From Azolla caroliniana (taxonomy: Eukaryota > Polypodiophyta): 64,000 bases of DNA. The notes under the pieces were generated by a model, which was given only the letters and a program-made list of their open reading frames with translations, ran no database searches and was not told where the DNA came from. A program made the position numbers and the translations under genes. Below, one piece after another: positions 1 through 11,357 of the stretch (within the stretch, counting starts at the first letter, position 1; each line of letters starts with the position of its first letter). The stretch is from positions 14,384,001 through 14,448,000 of the forward strand of contig JBHGNT010000015.1 of the NCBI GenBank assembly GCA_043228905.1, read 5' to 3'.

Positions 1-1282
1 GGAAGATACGTGCGTCGATTGGGCCACAGAGTGAAGGTCTACGATGTCGAGATTGATCAACACTTATTCATGCAGGAGACGTCTTCCCATTTGGTAATTC
101 TAGGCGAACCCTACATCATGGTGGCCTGGATGGAAACCAAGGTGCTGGACAACGGCTCGGCCTACGCGTATGTAAAAAGTCTGGACGGTCGGCACTCCGT
201 CCAGTTCTTGACGGTCCGGCCAAACCACGAGCGGAATCGGGATTCTCTTGGCGACGAAGGCCGAGAGGATTTTTGAAGAGGGCTATCAAGGCGTGGGGCT
301 GGGATAGTCCGGACAGCCAGAGGAAACCCCACACTTGTACCATAAGTACGAAATTTTGGCTCTCCGAACACAGAGATTGTACAATAGCCGGTATCGGTGG
401 ACCCATACGTCTGAAGCAAGTTGAAAGACATTTGAAGGAATGTGGAGCCTTGGACCCGAACGATTCGATTAGCAGCGCCATGGAGGCAGTCTCATTCGTC
501 GACACCCTGGGGGAAATCAAGAGGGTAGTCGAGGAGGATCTGAGCGAAGATCGGATCATACTGGTTAATTCGGTCGAGCTGTACGAAGTCATCGTCGACT
601 TTGGGAGGATGGTCAGGTTGGATCGGATGGCCAGAGTAAATTAGAAATACAAGAATATGGATTAGAAAGTGAGGCTATCGCGGGTCCCTTGCCCGACGAT
701 AGCTGGGAGCGGATGAAGGGGGTTGCGACAGACCTCAGTTTGTGAGATCTGGCTAACACAAGACATTGGTTTATCGACGAGAAGCTACGGGAGCTGAAGA
801 TCGGTGGGGGTGGCTTCCTACTGCCGACGGAGGAGGACTAGTTTCAGAGTATGCTTGGGAGGCATGGGAAAGCCTTCGCATTCTCGTTGGGGGAGATCGG
901 GTGCGTCGACCCGAAAATCGTGGAACCAATGGTGATCTTCACATTCCAGTACCGAGAGCTCACATCCCGAAGCTAATGGAGCTGCTCAAGCAGAAGGTCG
1001 AAATGGGTATCCTTGAACTGTCGAGTACCCCTTATTCGAATATGCTTTACGATGCCGAAGAAGAAGGACACACTGTGCTTCATTTAGGACCTGCAGTCGG
1101 TCAACAAAGTGGCCATTTGGAATGCCAAGATCGGTAGGGATCTGCCCAACGATTGATGAGTTCGCATAGGACTTCACTGGAAGGTCGATCCAATCGATCG
1201 GGGACCTATACTCAGGGTATGACCAATTCCAGTTGGTCGTGGAAAGTGGGGATATCACGATGATGTGAACCCCTCTTGGCGT
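1..1282 (+). pseudogene. Gypsy A: decayed protease, linker and start of reverse transcriptase
   Basis: This is pol of a Ty3/gypsy element cut by the window edge. Positions 10-240 encode the C-terminal half of a retropepsin-like domain (LGEPYIM, then KVLDNGSAYAYVKSLDG). The same order follows the active site in elements B (8593-7982) and C (29,570-29,940), which supports the assignment. A linker follows (273-644; 700-960 with the motif KIGGGGFLLP). The reverse transcriptase begins near 955 (KLMELLKQKVEMGILE) and reaches the stretch DQFQLVVESGDITMM around 1,215-1,262. Frame changes and several stops, for example at 644 and 743, show it is not functional. The frame breaks at 1,283, where copia 1 is inserted. 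RNase H resumes after 6,927 and integrase after 11,358. Confidence 0.8.
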
Positions 1283-2099
1283 AGTTTGGAAACAGGTCCC
1301 TCCGGATGCGAAGGGAGAAGAACAGTGCTGATGAGCAAACACGGCTGAGGCCGAAATCAGATGAGAAGTAACCGGCTACGGAGAGCCGGATAGCGCAGAC
1401 CCGGTGAGAACCGGATGAGGAGTACCCGGCTACGGAGAGCCGGATGGCGCAAACCCGGTGAGAACCGGATGAGGAGTACTCGGCTACGGAGAGCCGGATG
1501 GCGCAGACCCGGTGAGAACCGGATGAGGAGTACTCGGCTACGGAGAACCGGATGGTGCAGACCTAGTGAGAACCGGATGACGAGTGCCCGGCAAGATCCG
1601 GATGATGCAGGCCCGGTGAGGAGCGCTCTCCGGATGAAGAGACATATTCGTAAATATGTTTCTGAGAGTCCATCGTGGCTATAATTGTAAATAGCCGAAA
1701 AGTCATATTAGTATAAATATGACTTAGGGCAAACTTTTGCTGGGGGCTGTTATCATTCTTGTTGGTGCAAGACTAGAGAGCCAGTAACAGTGTACAGAGA
1801 GAGAGAGAGAGAGAGAGAGGAAGAGGTCGTTGCCTCTATTGTAACCTCCACCTGTGGCGAAGATCGTGAGCACGAGGTTGTTGCCTCTGTGAACTCACTG
1901 TTGTAATCATTGTGATATAGTGATAGTTTGGAGTCGGTGGACTTCCATGGTTTTTCCCTCTCAGGGTTTTTCCACGTTAAACATCCTGTGCACTCTTCTC
2001 TCTCACCTTTGTGTCGTGCGTTCATTACCTGTTTTCTGTGTTTGATTTTAGACTCGGTTGTGGCCGAGCGTTGTTCACCGGAGCATGTAGTTCCTATCA
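1283..2099 (+). repeat. Copia 1 5' LTR
   Basis: It aligns along its length with 6116-6926. The first base has changed (AGTTTGG against TGTTAGG in the 3' copy) and it ends CTATCA. It contains a GC-rich tandem repeat in U3, a TATAAATA box at 1712-1719, a GA microsatellite at 1797-1819 and a CT-rich 3' part. The primer site follows after 3 bases. Confidence 0.88.
1353..1620 (+). repeat. 54-bp tandem repeat in the copia 1 LTR (U3)
   Basis: The motif CCGGATGAGGAGTAC recurs at 1411, 1465 and 1519, a period of exactly 54 bp, with degenerate units on both sides. The equivalent array in the 3' LTR lies at about 6,190-6,440. Its position upstream of the TATA box suggests a role in LTR promoter strength, but that is inference. 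Confidence 0.85.
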
Positions 2100-2102
2100 A
2101 AG

Positions 2103-2114
2103 TGGTATCAGAGC
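2103..2114 (+). other. Primer-binding site of copia 1
   Basis: TGGTATCAGAGC lies 3 bases after the LTR. This is the standard plant retrotransposon site complementary to the 3' end of initiator-Met tRNA. Confidence 0.92.
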
Positions 2115-2130
2115 GAGGTTACATAGAAAA

Positions 2131-5100
2131 ATGGATGATTAGTTGGGAGGCATGTTCAAGCTCACCGGCTCCAACTATTCGGTGTGGAAGTCGAAGATGA
2201 GGGACATGCTCGTGGTTAAAGATCTTTGGCTGCCGGTTCAGTTCGGGGACAAGAGACTGGACAAAATCAACGCCGCGATATGGGAGGTGATGCACATGAA
2301 GACAACGGCGTACATACGGTGCTTCATCGACATGAGTCTATACAACAACTTCAATGAAGAGAGCAAGGCTCATGAGCTCTGGGAGAAGATCGGCATTATG
2401 TTTCAAAACAAAAATGCTGTTAACCAGGTTTCGGTATTCCGGAAGCTAGTAAGACTCCGGTACCAAGATGGCTCTAGCATGGCGGAGCACATGAATGCCT
2501 TCCAGGGGCTGATACACCAGGCAACATCATTGGAAGTACGTCTCGCCGATGAGGTACTAGCACTACTCCTGCTCAGTTCCCTCCTGGATAGCTGGGAGAC
2601 GTTGGTTGTCACCTTGGGCAACGCCGGGCTGGAAGGGAAACGGTTATCCCTAGCAAGAGTGAAATCGAGCTTGCTAGATGAGGAGGCATGTCGGAAAGAT
2701 AAGGATACGAGCTGCGACTCCAAAGCGCTCCTTACCGAATCCGAACGCGGAAGACAAAGGAGCCGTAGTCCCCAGAACCGGGAAAAGTCGGGGACGCGGT
2801 CAAAGTCAAGGGGGAGGCCTACTTGCTTCTATTGCGGCAAGCCGGGACACTTTCAAAAGAACTGTCGGCATTTCCGAAAAGACAAGGAATCCGACGACAC
2901 CGATTTGTAGCGGACTTTGGACCGGAACGGTAAAGACAGGAGGGGAACGAACCGGAAGGGAACAACGGCAATCGCGGCAAGTGAAGAAGAGTTGATGCTC
3001 ATCACCGAGGAGAGTGAGATAAACCTTGCCGGCGACGAGCTGACCTGGGTGGTCGATTCCGGAGCGTCGTTCCACCTTACCCCGGACCGCAAATGCTTCT
3101 CATCCTACACAGTCGGTGATCACGGTTGTGTCCGGATGGGGAATGAAGGTACATGCCGAATTGTCGGCATAGGAGACGTGTGGTTGACAACACCAACCGG
3201 ATGCAAGTTGCTGCTAAAGGATGTCCGACACGTTTCGGAGGTTCGCCTGAACCTGATATCAACCGGTCGGCTAGATGATGAAGGCTACATGGGTAGCATC
3301 CAGAATGGTGTCATGAAGTTCAGCAAAGGAAGCTTGATTGTGGCTCGGGCCCGGAAGGTCAACACGTTGTACCTGATTTATGGCCGGTTATGTTCGGAGG
3401 AAGTGAACGTGGCATCTGACACTGCGTGGCAGAAGAGGCCGTGTCACATGAGCGAGAAGGGGATGAAGAGGCTTGGAGAAGTGCACTGATTGTCTGGCCA
3501 GTAAACAAAACCGGACCTCCTTCCGATCAAGGCCACCGATGAGACGTAATGCACCACTAGAGTTGGTGCATACTCATGTGTGTCAAGTGGACACGACGTC
3601 ACATGCCGGAGCGCAATACTTCGTGACGTTCATAGATGACCACAGCCGGAAACTGTGGGCCACACCGTTGAAGACGAAGGATCAGGTGTTATCCATTTTC
3701 AAAGAGCTCCACGCGAGAGTGGAAAGAGAAACCGGCCGGAAGCTAAAGGTGATTCGAGCTGATAACGGAAGTGAATACTGGGGGCAGTTTGAGGAGTACT
3801 GTCGCTCGAAGGGAATCCGACTCGAATTTACCGTGCCAAAGACGTCAGAACTAAATGGGCTGGCCGAGAGGATGAACCAGACCATAATGGAGAGGGTCCG
3901 GAGTATGCTGGCGCATGCAAAACTACCCAAGAAGTTTTGGGCTGAGGCACTGTCAACGACGACATATGTGATAAATAGATCACCCTCAGTACCCTTGCAC
4001 GGAGACATGCCATAGAGAGTCTGGACCGGTAAGGAAGTGTCCTATCGGCATCTGAAGGTATTCGGGTGTCTCACGTATGTGCATGTAGCTAAGGACCGGA
4101 GAGGAAAGTTAGATCCAAAGACCCGGCCATGCATATTCCTCGGTTACGGCGACGATGATTTCGGCTACCGAGTGTTGGACCTGGTCGACAAGAAGGTATT
4201 CCGGAGTCGAGATATTATCTTCATGGAGGACAAGACGCTCACCGACTAGGAGTCGGAGAAGAAGATAATGAACTCCGAGTCAACCGGTAAGGATCGATTC
4301 TACGATGAACAGACCCAACCGACAACAGACCGGTTAGCACTCGAGGAACCAGCCGGTTACGGTGAGGATACCGAACTGGCAGAAGAAAAAGTAAAGGAAG
4401 CTGAAATCGGAACCGGCCAAGACCCCGAATCGGATTCGGATGAAAAGCAAATGGAGGAGCCGGTCACCGAAGCCCAAGGACGGAGATATCCTCTTAGAGA
4501 GAGAAGGCCCCCCCGGAGATTTCCGGAGGCAGAGCATGTGCTGCTGACCAATGAGGGGGAGCTAGAAAGCTTCGAAGAAGCGAAGGATGACACCCACAAC
4601 CGCAAATGGTTAAGTGCCATGCAGGATGAGATGGATTCCCTGCATGAGAACCATACGTATGAATTGGTGGAGTTGCCGAAAGGAAAGCGGGCACTCCGAA
4701 ATAAGTGGGTGTATAAGTTGAAACCGGGAGATTCCGGCAACCCCCCAAGATACAAAGCCAGGATCGTGGTGAAGGGGTTCCAGCAGAAGAAGGGCGTGGA
4801 CTTCGACGAGATATTTGCCCCGGTAGTAAAGATGACCTCCATCCGGATGGTGCTGAGTATAGCGGCAAGCATGGACCTCGAGGTAGAACAGCTAGACGTG
4901 AAGACGACATTTCTTCACGGTGACCTTGAAGAGGAGATCTACATGCAGCAACCGGAAGGATTCGTGGAGAAAGGGAAGGAGCACCTGGTATGCCGGTTGA
5001 GGAAGAGCCTGTACGGACTGAAGCAGGCTCCCCGACAATGGTATCGGAAGTTCGACTCCTTCATGGCCGATCAAGGGTACCACAAGACGCAGGCCGATCA

Positions 5101-6087
5101 CTGCGTGTTTGTGAAGAAGTTTGAAGGAGGCAACTTCCTGATACTCCTTCTGTACGTGGATGACATGTTGATCGTCGGACGGGACCAAGTCAAAATACGG
5201 ATGCTGAAGAAGGCTCTCAATCAGACTTTCTCAATGAAAGACTTGGATCCGGCAAGACAGATGATGGGGATGCATATTATCCGGAACCGGTCAGTGAAGC
5301 AATTGTGGTTGTCAGAGGAGAAGTACGTGACAAGGGTGCTTCACCGGTTCAACATGTCAGATGCGAAACCGGTCGGATCGACACTTCCGGCAAACTGCAG
5401 GTTATCCGGTAAGCAAAGCCCGACGATGAAAGCAGAGAAGGCGGATATGATGAAGATTCCATATGCCTCTGCCGTCGAGAGCTTAATGTACACAATGGTG
5501 TGTACCCGACTGGATATAGGATACGCAGTCGGAGTGGTGAGCCGGTTCATGAGCAATCCCGACAAGGAGCACTGGAACGCGGTCAAATGGATACTCCGAT
5601 ACTTGAAGGGCACTTCGAATATGTGTCTCCGATTCGGCTCCGGAAAACCTCAACTTGACGGTTTTACCGATTCGGACATGTCGGCTGATGCGGATACCAG
5701 CCGGTCTACATCCGGGTATGTAATGACATATGCAGGGGGAGCTGTTTCGTGGCGTTGTCAACGACGGAGGTGGAGTACATGGCGGATGTGGAAGCCGGCA
5801 AGGAAATATTATGGATGAAGAACTTCATTGGAGAGCTCGGTATCCGGCAAGATGAATACCGGCTCTATTGCGACAATCAAAGTGCCATCCACCTTGCTAA
5901 GAATGCGGCCTACCATTCCCGGACGAAGCATATTCAGCGAAGGTATCACTGGATCCAGGAAAGAGTAGATAACCAGGAGTTCGCGCTGACGATGATCTAC
6001 ACGGTCGAGAACGGGTCAGATATGTTGACCAAAGTACTGATACCAGAGAGGCTGGATGCATGCCGGAAGCGAGTCGGACTAGTATGA
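2131..6087 (+). pseudogene. Copia 1 gag-pol, multiply disrupted
   Basis: The domains run in order. Gag is 2131-2910 with zinc knuckle CFYCGKPGHFQKNC. The protease has VVDSGASFHL near 3050. Integrase spans about 3,430-4,015, reverse transcriptase 4,600-5,200 with YVDDM near 5,155, and RNase H 5,650-6,080. Breaks are a TAG at codon 4 (2140-2142), TAG at 2908-2910, a deletion with frameshift near 3,478, TAG at 4013-4015, TAG at 4247-4249, and a 25-nt deletion near 5,752 judged against copia 2. The first integrase aspartate is also changed, reading HTHVCQV where copia 2 and 3 have HTDVCQV. It cannot encode a working polyprotein. Confidence 0.92.
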
Positions 6088-6115
6088 CATCCCATGACGG
6101 AGTGAAGGGGGAGTT

Positions 6116-6926
6116 TGTTAGGAAACATGTCCCTCCGGATGGGAAGGGAGAAGAACAGTGTTGATTAGCAAACTCGGTCGAGGCCGAAACCGGATGAGGA
6201 GTACCCGGCTACGGAGAGCCGAATAGTGCAGACCCGGTGAGAACCGGATGAGGAGTACCCGGCTACGGAGAGCCGGATGGCGCAGACCCGGTGAGAACCG
6301 GATGAGGAGTACTCGGCTACGGAGAGTCGGATGGCGTAGACCCGGTGAGAACCGGATGAGGAGTACTTGGCTACGGAGAGCCGGATGGTGCAGACCCGGT
6401 GAGAACCGAATGACGAGTGCCCAGCAAGATCCGGATGATGCAGGCCCGGTGAGGAGCGCTCTCCGGATGAAGAGACATATTCATAAATATGTTTCTGAGA
6501 GTCCATCGTGGCTATAATTGTAAATAGCCGAAAAGTCATATTAGTATAAATATGACTTAGGGCAAACTTTTGCTGGGGGCTGTTATCATTCTTGTTGGTG
6601 CAAGACTAGAGAGCCAGTAACAGTGTACAGAGAGAGATAGAGAGGGGAAGAGGTTGTTGCCTCTATTGTAACCTCCACCTGTGGCGAAGATCGTGAGCAC
6701 GAGGTTGTTGCCTCCGTGAACTCACTGTTGTAATCATTGTGATATAGTGATAGTTTGGAGTCGGTGGACTTCCGTGGTTTTTCCCTCTTAGGGTTTTTCC
6801 ACGTTAAACATCCTGTGCACTCTTCTCTCTCACCTTTATGTCGTGCGTTCATTACCTGTTTTTTGTGTTTGATTTTAGACTCGGTTGTGGCCAAACGTTG
6901 TTCACTGGAGCGTGTAATTCCTATCA
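6116..6926 (+). repeat. Copia 1 3' LTR
   Basis: It starts TGTTAGGAAACA directly after the polypurine tract GAAGGGGGAGTT and ends CTATCA. It carries the same 54-bp array, TATA box and GA tract as the 5' copy, with scattered substitutions and a shorter GA run, so this is an old insertion. Confidence 0.9.
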
Positions 6927-7200
6927 AAAAGTACTGAGTGAACAACAGTGAGGGTATGCCTTGGTTAAGCGTGAACTGTGGGGTATCGTTTCGGTGGTCA
7001 AGGCCAACAAAGACTACTTGATCGGGGCAGAGGTTATAATCGAGACGGACTACCTACCGATTCTCAGTATGGTTTTCAGATGCGCGACTCCAGACCTGGT
7101 GTTGCTCAGGTGGATCACATACATCAAGTCCCTAAATCCAGAGATACGGCACATCTCCGTAAAGGACAATGCCATGGCTAATATGCTTTCAAGAGCACGG
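6927..7200 (+). pseudogene. Gypsy A: RNase H fragment
   Basis: The frame from 6961 reads VKRELWGIVSVVKANKDYL, then the conserved IETDYLPIL and a C-terminal SVKDNAMANMLSRAR. This matches the end of a Ty3/gypsy RNase H. A stop (TGA at 6949-6951) precedes it. The reading frame is cut after the codons for SRAR by gypsy B at 7201. The continuation (FENEDDMVSENEEV) is found at 11,362, on the far side of gypsy B. The palm part of gypsy A reverse transcriptase is missing between 1,282 and 6,927. Confidence 0.82.
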
Positions 7201-7401
7201 TGTCGTGAAGATCCGTCACTACGCACGGATCGTGAGGCGGAACCACCAGGGTTCTAGACCGGAAGGACTCGAAGTTTGTACTAGCTTTAGTGAGAAAGGA
7301 ATTAAGATAGATTGAAAGAGAGAGAGATTCAGATAAGATAGAACACTTGACTTTAGATTGAAGAACAAGATTGATACATCAATTGGATAACAAATTTCTT
7401 A
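7201..7401 (-). repeat. Gypsy B 3' LTR, truncated
   Basis: About 200 bp match 10,212-10,412 closely. Both start TGTCGTGAA, share the GA-rich tract and end near ATTGGATAAC. The rest of the LTR, which would lie to the right on the + strand, is missing. Confidence 0.85.
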
Positions 7402-8593
7402 CCAACTCGTAGCTTCCCCTTCGTCTCTTTGGTGAAGACATGACCTATTGTCTTCGGATCTCTTAAGCTTGGATCGTTAGCGACTTCCTTCATCTTTTGC
7501 CAACTATCTTCCATTAACGGAACCGTAACTGGCTTAATCTTCCTATCCACCGTTTTATATTTTGTGTTGATGTCAGCTTCCTTCATCAAGATGTTTCGAT
7601 GATATTCATTGATGATAGCGTACATGTTGATGGAGCTAACCGAAATCATGCGATGATCGTGTAGGTAGCTGAAGTCCACGACATCCTCGATTTCGCCAAT
7701 TGTGTCGTTAAATGAGGCTTCTTCCATAATATGAGTCATGAACTCTTCTTTTTCTATTATGTTTTCTTCTTTCAGCATCTTCTCGAAGTCTTGTATCCGA
7801 CACATGTCCTTCTTGTCGGGTAGTACTAGTTTATATGCGCCACTAGGTGTGACACATGTTGCTTCTCCTCGCAATCCACGCGCTCTACTCTCTTGTGGGG
7901 ACTTGTGATCGCTCGGACTATTTGTGCCCCATGTTTCAATAGCCTGCTCTAAAAATCTAAGGATTCGCCTCCAAGACTATCTCAATTTCTTTCATGATTA
8001 GCTCGCACCGTTAGGAATTGAACAGATCTTTGATTGTCAAGACTCTTGATTCGTGCGAAGGTTGCTCCATTATCGAACACCTTGGTCTCCATCCAGGATG
8101 ATGTGATATACGGTTGTCCTAGGATGACAGGATGCGACGCCAATTCTTGCATGAAGAAGTGTTGATCCATCTCCACATCCCCGACCGTGACTTTAACATA
8201 GGGACAAGCTCCGTACAAGTCCTTCGTAGACTTTGTTGCCACTCGAATCTTCCATCCGTGGTTTGTATTGATTGGCCATCTTCCTTTTTTGTAGAACTCG
8301 GTTGACATGAGGTTGATCTCCGAGCCATGGTCGATCAAGGCTACCACGGTCTCTTTCTTCTCCCCGATCTTCACTGGTGTCTCCGTTGTCGCTTGTGCCC
8401 AATGAGGTCGAGCATAGTGGCTGTCAACCATATCTTCATCGACTTCGTCCCTTGTCATTGTTATGGCATTTGTCTTTGCTTTTTGTGGCTTCTCTTCTTC
8501 CTCGTCCAATTGTTGTCGTTTTCTCTTTACAAGGTCCACGATCGTGTCATGGAACTCCTTCTTCATAATGCCGAGTAATTCCCTCAAGGACAA
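7402..8593 (-). pseudogene. Gypsy B: retropepsin and following linker
   Basis: The frame 8593-7982 holds a retropepsin-like domain. The active-site motif reads VVALIDHGSEINLMS, with His where most retropepsins have Ser or Thr after Asp, followed by a flap region and VILGQPYI. The next frame (7874 to about 7402) is the linker found in gypsy A and C (EASFNDTIGEIEDVV, then TIGHVFTKETKGKLRVGKKF). There is a frame break between the two near 7,900-7,980. Sequence after the linker is missing. Confidence 0.8.
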
Positions 8594-8647
8594 AGTGACA
8601 TGGCTATCAAGAACGCGTTCCTCGAGAATCTTCTTCAGGTCTGTCGT

Positions 8648-10190
8648 CTACTCTATGTCCGACCTTAGCTTATAGCTAGGCATAGTTCTTGTCTTCCGAG
8701 CGGGGTCTTCAACACCAACCTTCACAGGTCGAACCGTTTCTTTGACTCGTTTACTTGACTCTTCTTTCCAGCTTGAGTCTCCATCCTCCGTTTGTAAAGC
8801 TCGAGTTGCTTCTACATCTTCTTTCTTCTTCGTGCTCCTTGTTTCATGTCTTTTTGATGGGCTATCTTGCCCTTCCATTCTTTTTCTCTTTTCATCCACG
8901 AACACCTCGTGGTTGTCACACATCATTTCCACGAGTATGGTGTTGTCATCTACCGGATCCGACCATCCGGTTATACTTTGTACACTTCGATCCGCAAGCT
9001 CTACCTCGTTCGAAGTGACTTTTCCCTTCTTCTCATACTCAAAAACGGTAGACCAAAACTTTGTTCCCGTTCTAGCAGCTTCATTTTTATATTTTCTGAC
9101 TCTAATTCCAGCCGTTGCAGCATAGTGCATCGCATCCACATGAGTCGCCTCAACATCTTCCATAGATTTCTTCATTCCCCCTCTTCCGAAATTCACCCGC
9201 AGGGGTCTTTGAGTTTCAGTCGAGCAGATCATGTTGTCATCCATGTATACAATATTTTGTCGGATCGCCTCTCGAAGGCTCGCGCAATCCCTTCTCATGT
9301 GGTCCATGCTATCGCACCACACGCATCTAAAGGGTTCTTTTCCTTTGGGGCCCCGACGATTCATGTTGGCTAGCGTGACCATCTCGAACTTCTTTGCTAG
9401 CTCTTCGATGATGTCGTTATCAATCTTCTTTTCTTCCGGGCTGCTTTGTTTGGGCGGCTCAGCTACTTTCGGTTGCCTTGTTTTCTCCACGACAGTCGAT
9501 CCCGCCAAGTCGGTGTCATCAACCCACTGACGACGCTTGTCGAGCCTAGTGCATGCTTGCTTCACCGCAACCCAGTTCGCCACAAGCCCGTTCGCTTGGG
9601 TATCATCTTCGAGGAGAGTACCCAGTTCTCGTCTATCCTTCATATCCACAGCCTTTAGGAAGTACAAAGTTTTGTCCTCCTCAAGTAACATTTGGTCAAT
9701 GGCGAGGAAACGACAAAACATTTGGTCGAACTCGTCGTACACCCTCGAAGCACGCATGATCCTCTTATTCTTCTTTTCTATCCACTTCATCAAGGCATGT
9801 CGAGTCATTCTTGACAAATCTTCCGTCGCGAACTTCGCTAGTATCACTTTCTCGAACTCCGACCACGTTGTCTTCCCTTCTTGAAGCTCGATGACGCGCC
9901 TTTGGGTGTTGTTGGAAACTTGTGATTTGACGTGCTTTAGACACGTCCCTCTGATTCATCTCCCTTTTGTATGCATCAAGGAACTTTGTAATGTTCCTTC
10001 CATCAAATTGACCCTCGAGCTCAACGACACGGTCAACAGCCTTCTCCACGCTTGCATCGTTGTCTTGAGATCTCATCATTTGTTCGACGATCAGCATCAT
10101 CCTTTCGAACTCTCCCACTTGGTTGCTTGAGGATGTCATCTCCAAGTATCGGTTGATCCTTGATTTGATCATTCTTGCCGCCTCTTTCAT
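8648..10190 (-). pseudogene. Gypsy B: gag with zinc knuckle
   Basis: Gag starts at ATG 10,190 (MKEAARMIKSRINRYLEM), only 22 bases inside the 5' LTR end. It continues in a second frame, 9847-8648, after a frameshift around 9,850-9,900. A CCHC-like knuckle CVWCDSMDHMRRDC lies near 9,320-9,280. The C-terminal part is charged and probably disordered. The same knuckle context occurs in gypsy C (CDVIGQIRRDC near 23,190-23,230), so B and C are one family. Confidence 0.82.
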
Positions 10191-10211
10191 GTCAGGTTCA
10201 CCATTTAATTA

Positions 10212-11357
10212 TGTCGTGAAAATCCGTCACTACGCACAGATCGTGAGGCGGAACCACCGGGGTTCTGGACGGGAAGGACTCGAAGTTTGCACTAGCTTTA
10301 ACGAGAAAGGAATTAAGATAGATTGAAAGAGAGAGAGATTGACATAAGATAGAACACTTGACTTTAGATTGAAGAACAACATTGATACATCAATTGGATA
10401 ACGAATTTCTTACTTTTAATTTCTTGATTAATACATCGCCCCCCCCTTTTGTCTTTTTCAACCCCTGTTTTATAGACACCCCCATGCATATGATGCATGT
10501 GAGGCTACAAGACATGCATATAATGCATGTGATGCATGTGATGCATGTTTGCCATTTGGCGCTCATGCATTACATTTGATGCATGATAACCATGTCACTC
10601 AATCAAGCTCTAATATGAGAATTTACATGTAAAAGTATAATGATAGAAAAAACATTTTTAAGCAAATGACTTAGCTTAGTGGTAAGTCTATTGCCTCCTA
10701 TCTTGGAGGTGCAAGGTTCAAGCCTCCTATCTTGGAGGTACAAATTTCTAATAGGTTTTTTAGTCTAGATGATTTTGTTCATTTCACACTAAAATCGTCG
10801 TGATTAACCTATCCGAGCGATCCGTCTATCCGGTCGGGTTCCGACCTGGTGATTTGGTCTATCCGGTCAGGTTCCGGTCCTGGTCCCGGTTCGATCGCTG
10901 TCACCGTCCGGTTCTGGATCCGGTTCGATCACTGTCACCGTCCGGTTCTGGATCCGGTTCCGGTTTCGTCGCCGTCCGGTCACCCAAAACCATTACGAGC
11001 AGTTAAGCCACAGTTTAGCCCAAGAACAATCTGTGCTCCACTCATAGACAAAAATTTATAAGTTTTGGCTCTGGTTATATACTGTGGGATCCTGATTTGT
11101 CCTATCTATGTGGGATATCTCACAATTTTGTTTTTCTCTTTTTCTTCTCAAACTTCACACTCACATAACTTGACACTAAGTTGTACATTTCACATGTAGT
11201 AAAATGCATTCGGAAGCTCTTGAAGACATCCATCTTTTCGTACCAAGATATAAAATAATATCTACATTATTATTGTTTCATATTGTGTGTGAAGAACCAC
11301 ACTCGATTTTGTACGTTCCATGCAATTTTCACACCGTTCCCGAAAATCTTCATGACA
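10212..11357 (-). repeat. Gypsy B 5' LTR (1,146 bp)
   Basis: It is bounded by TGTCGTG and CATGACA. It contains a C-run at 10,440-10,448, ATGCAT-rich repeats (10,485-10,590), a tRNA-like stretch (about 10,665-10,735) and a CCGGTTC-rich repeat block (10,820-10,980). A diverged copy in opposite orientation lies inside gypsy D (about 17,114-18,334). Confidence 0.78.
10665..10735 (+). other. tRNA-like sequence inside the gypsy B LTR
   Basis: TAGCTTAGTGGTAAG resembles an RNA polymerase III A box (D-arm) and AGGTTCAAGCC resembles a B box (T-arm), about 45 bp apart. The duplicated CCTCCTATCTTGGAGGT around the B box breaks a normal cloverleaf. It is likely a tRNA-derived or SINE-derived fragment and not a functional tRNA gene. 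Confidence 0.45.

Larger units (their letters stand above)
1283..6926 (+). mobile_element. Copia 1: full-length but decayed Ty1/copia retrotransposon
   Basis: The order is LTR, primer site, gag, protease, integrase, reverse transcriptase, RNase H, polypurine tract and LTR, as in Ty1/copia. Integrase lies before reverse transcriptase. The LTRs are 817 and 811 bp and clearly related. The element sits in the reverse transcriptase of gypsy A. The flanking 5-mers (GGCGT at 1278-1282, AAAAG at 6927-6931) do not match. Gypsy A also lacks the sequence between the start of its reverse transcriptase and RNase H, so a deletion or recombination has removed a target duplication if one existed. Confidence 0.9.
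7201..11357 (-). mobile_element. Gypsy B: Ty3/gypsy element lacking most of pol
   Basis: It is inserted in the RNase H-integrase junction of gypsy A. The outer ends are TGTCGTG at 7201 and CATGACA ending at 11,357, an inverted pair. ACGG flanks both sides (7197-7200 and 11,358-11,361); extended to five bases the match is CACGG/AACGG. On the - strand the order is 5' LTR (11,357-10,212), gag, protease, linker, then a truncated 3' LTR (7401-7201). Reverse transcriptase, RNase H and integrase are absent, apparently lost in one deletion that ends inside the 3' LTR. Confidence 0.82.

Noticed and set aside
1278-1282. Target-site duplication for copia 1
   Set aside because: GGCGT on the left and AAAAG on the right do not match at any nearby offset; the flank has been rearranged.
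10665-10735. tRNA gene on the + strand
   Set aside because: A-box and B-box-like words exist, but a duplicated segment disrupts the arms and no acceptor stem forms; listed only as tRNA-like.
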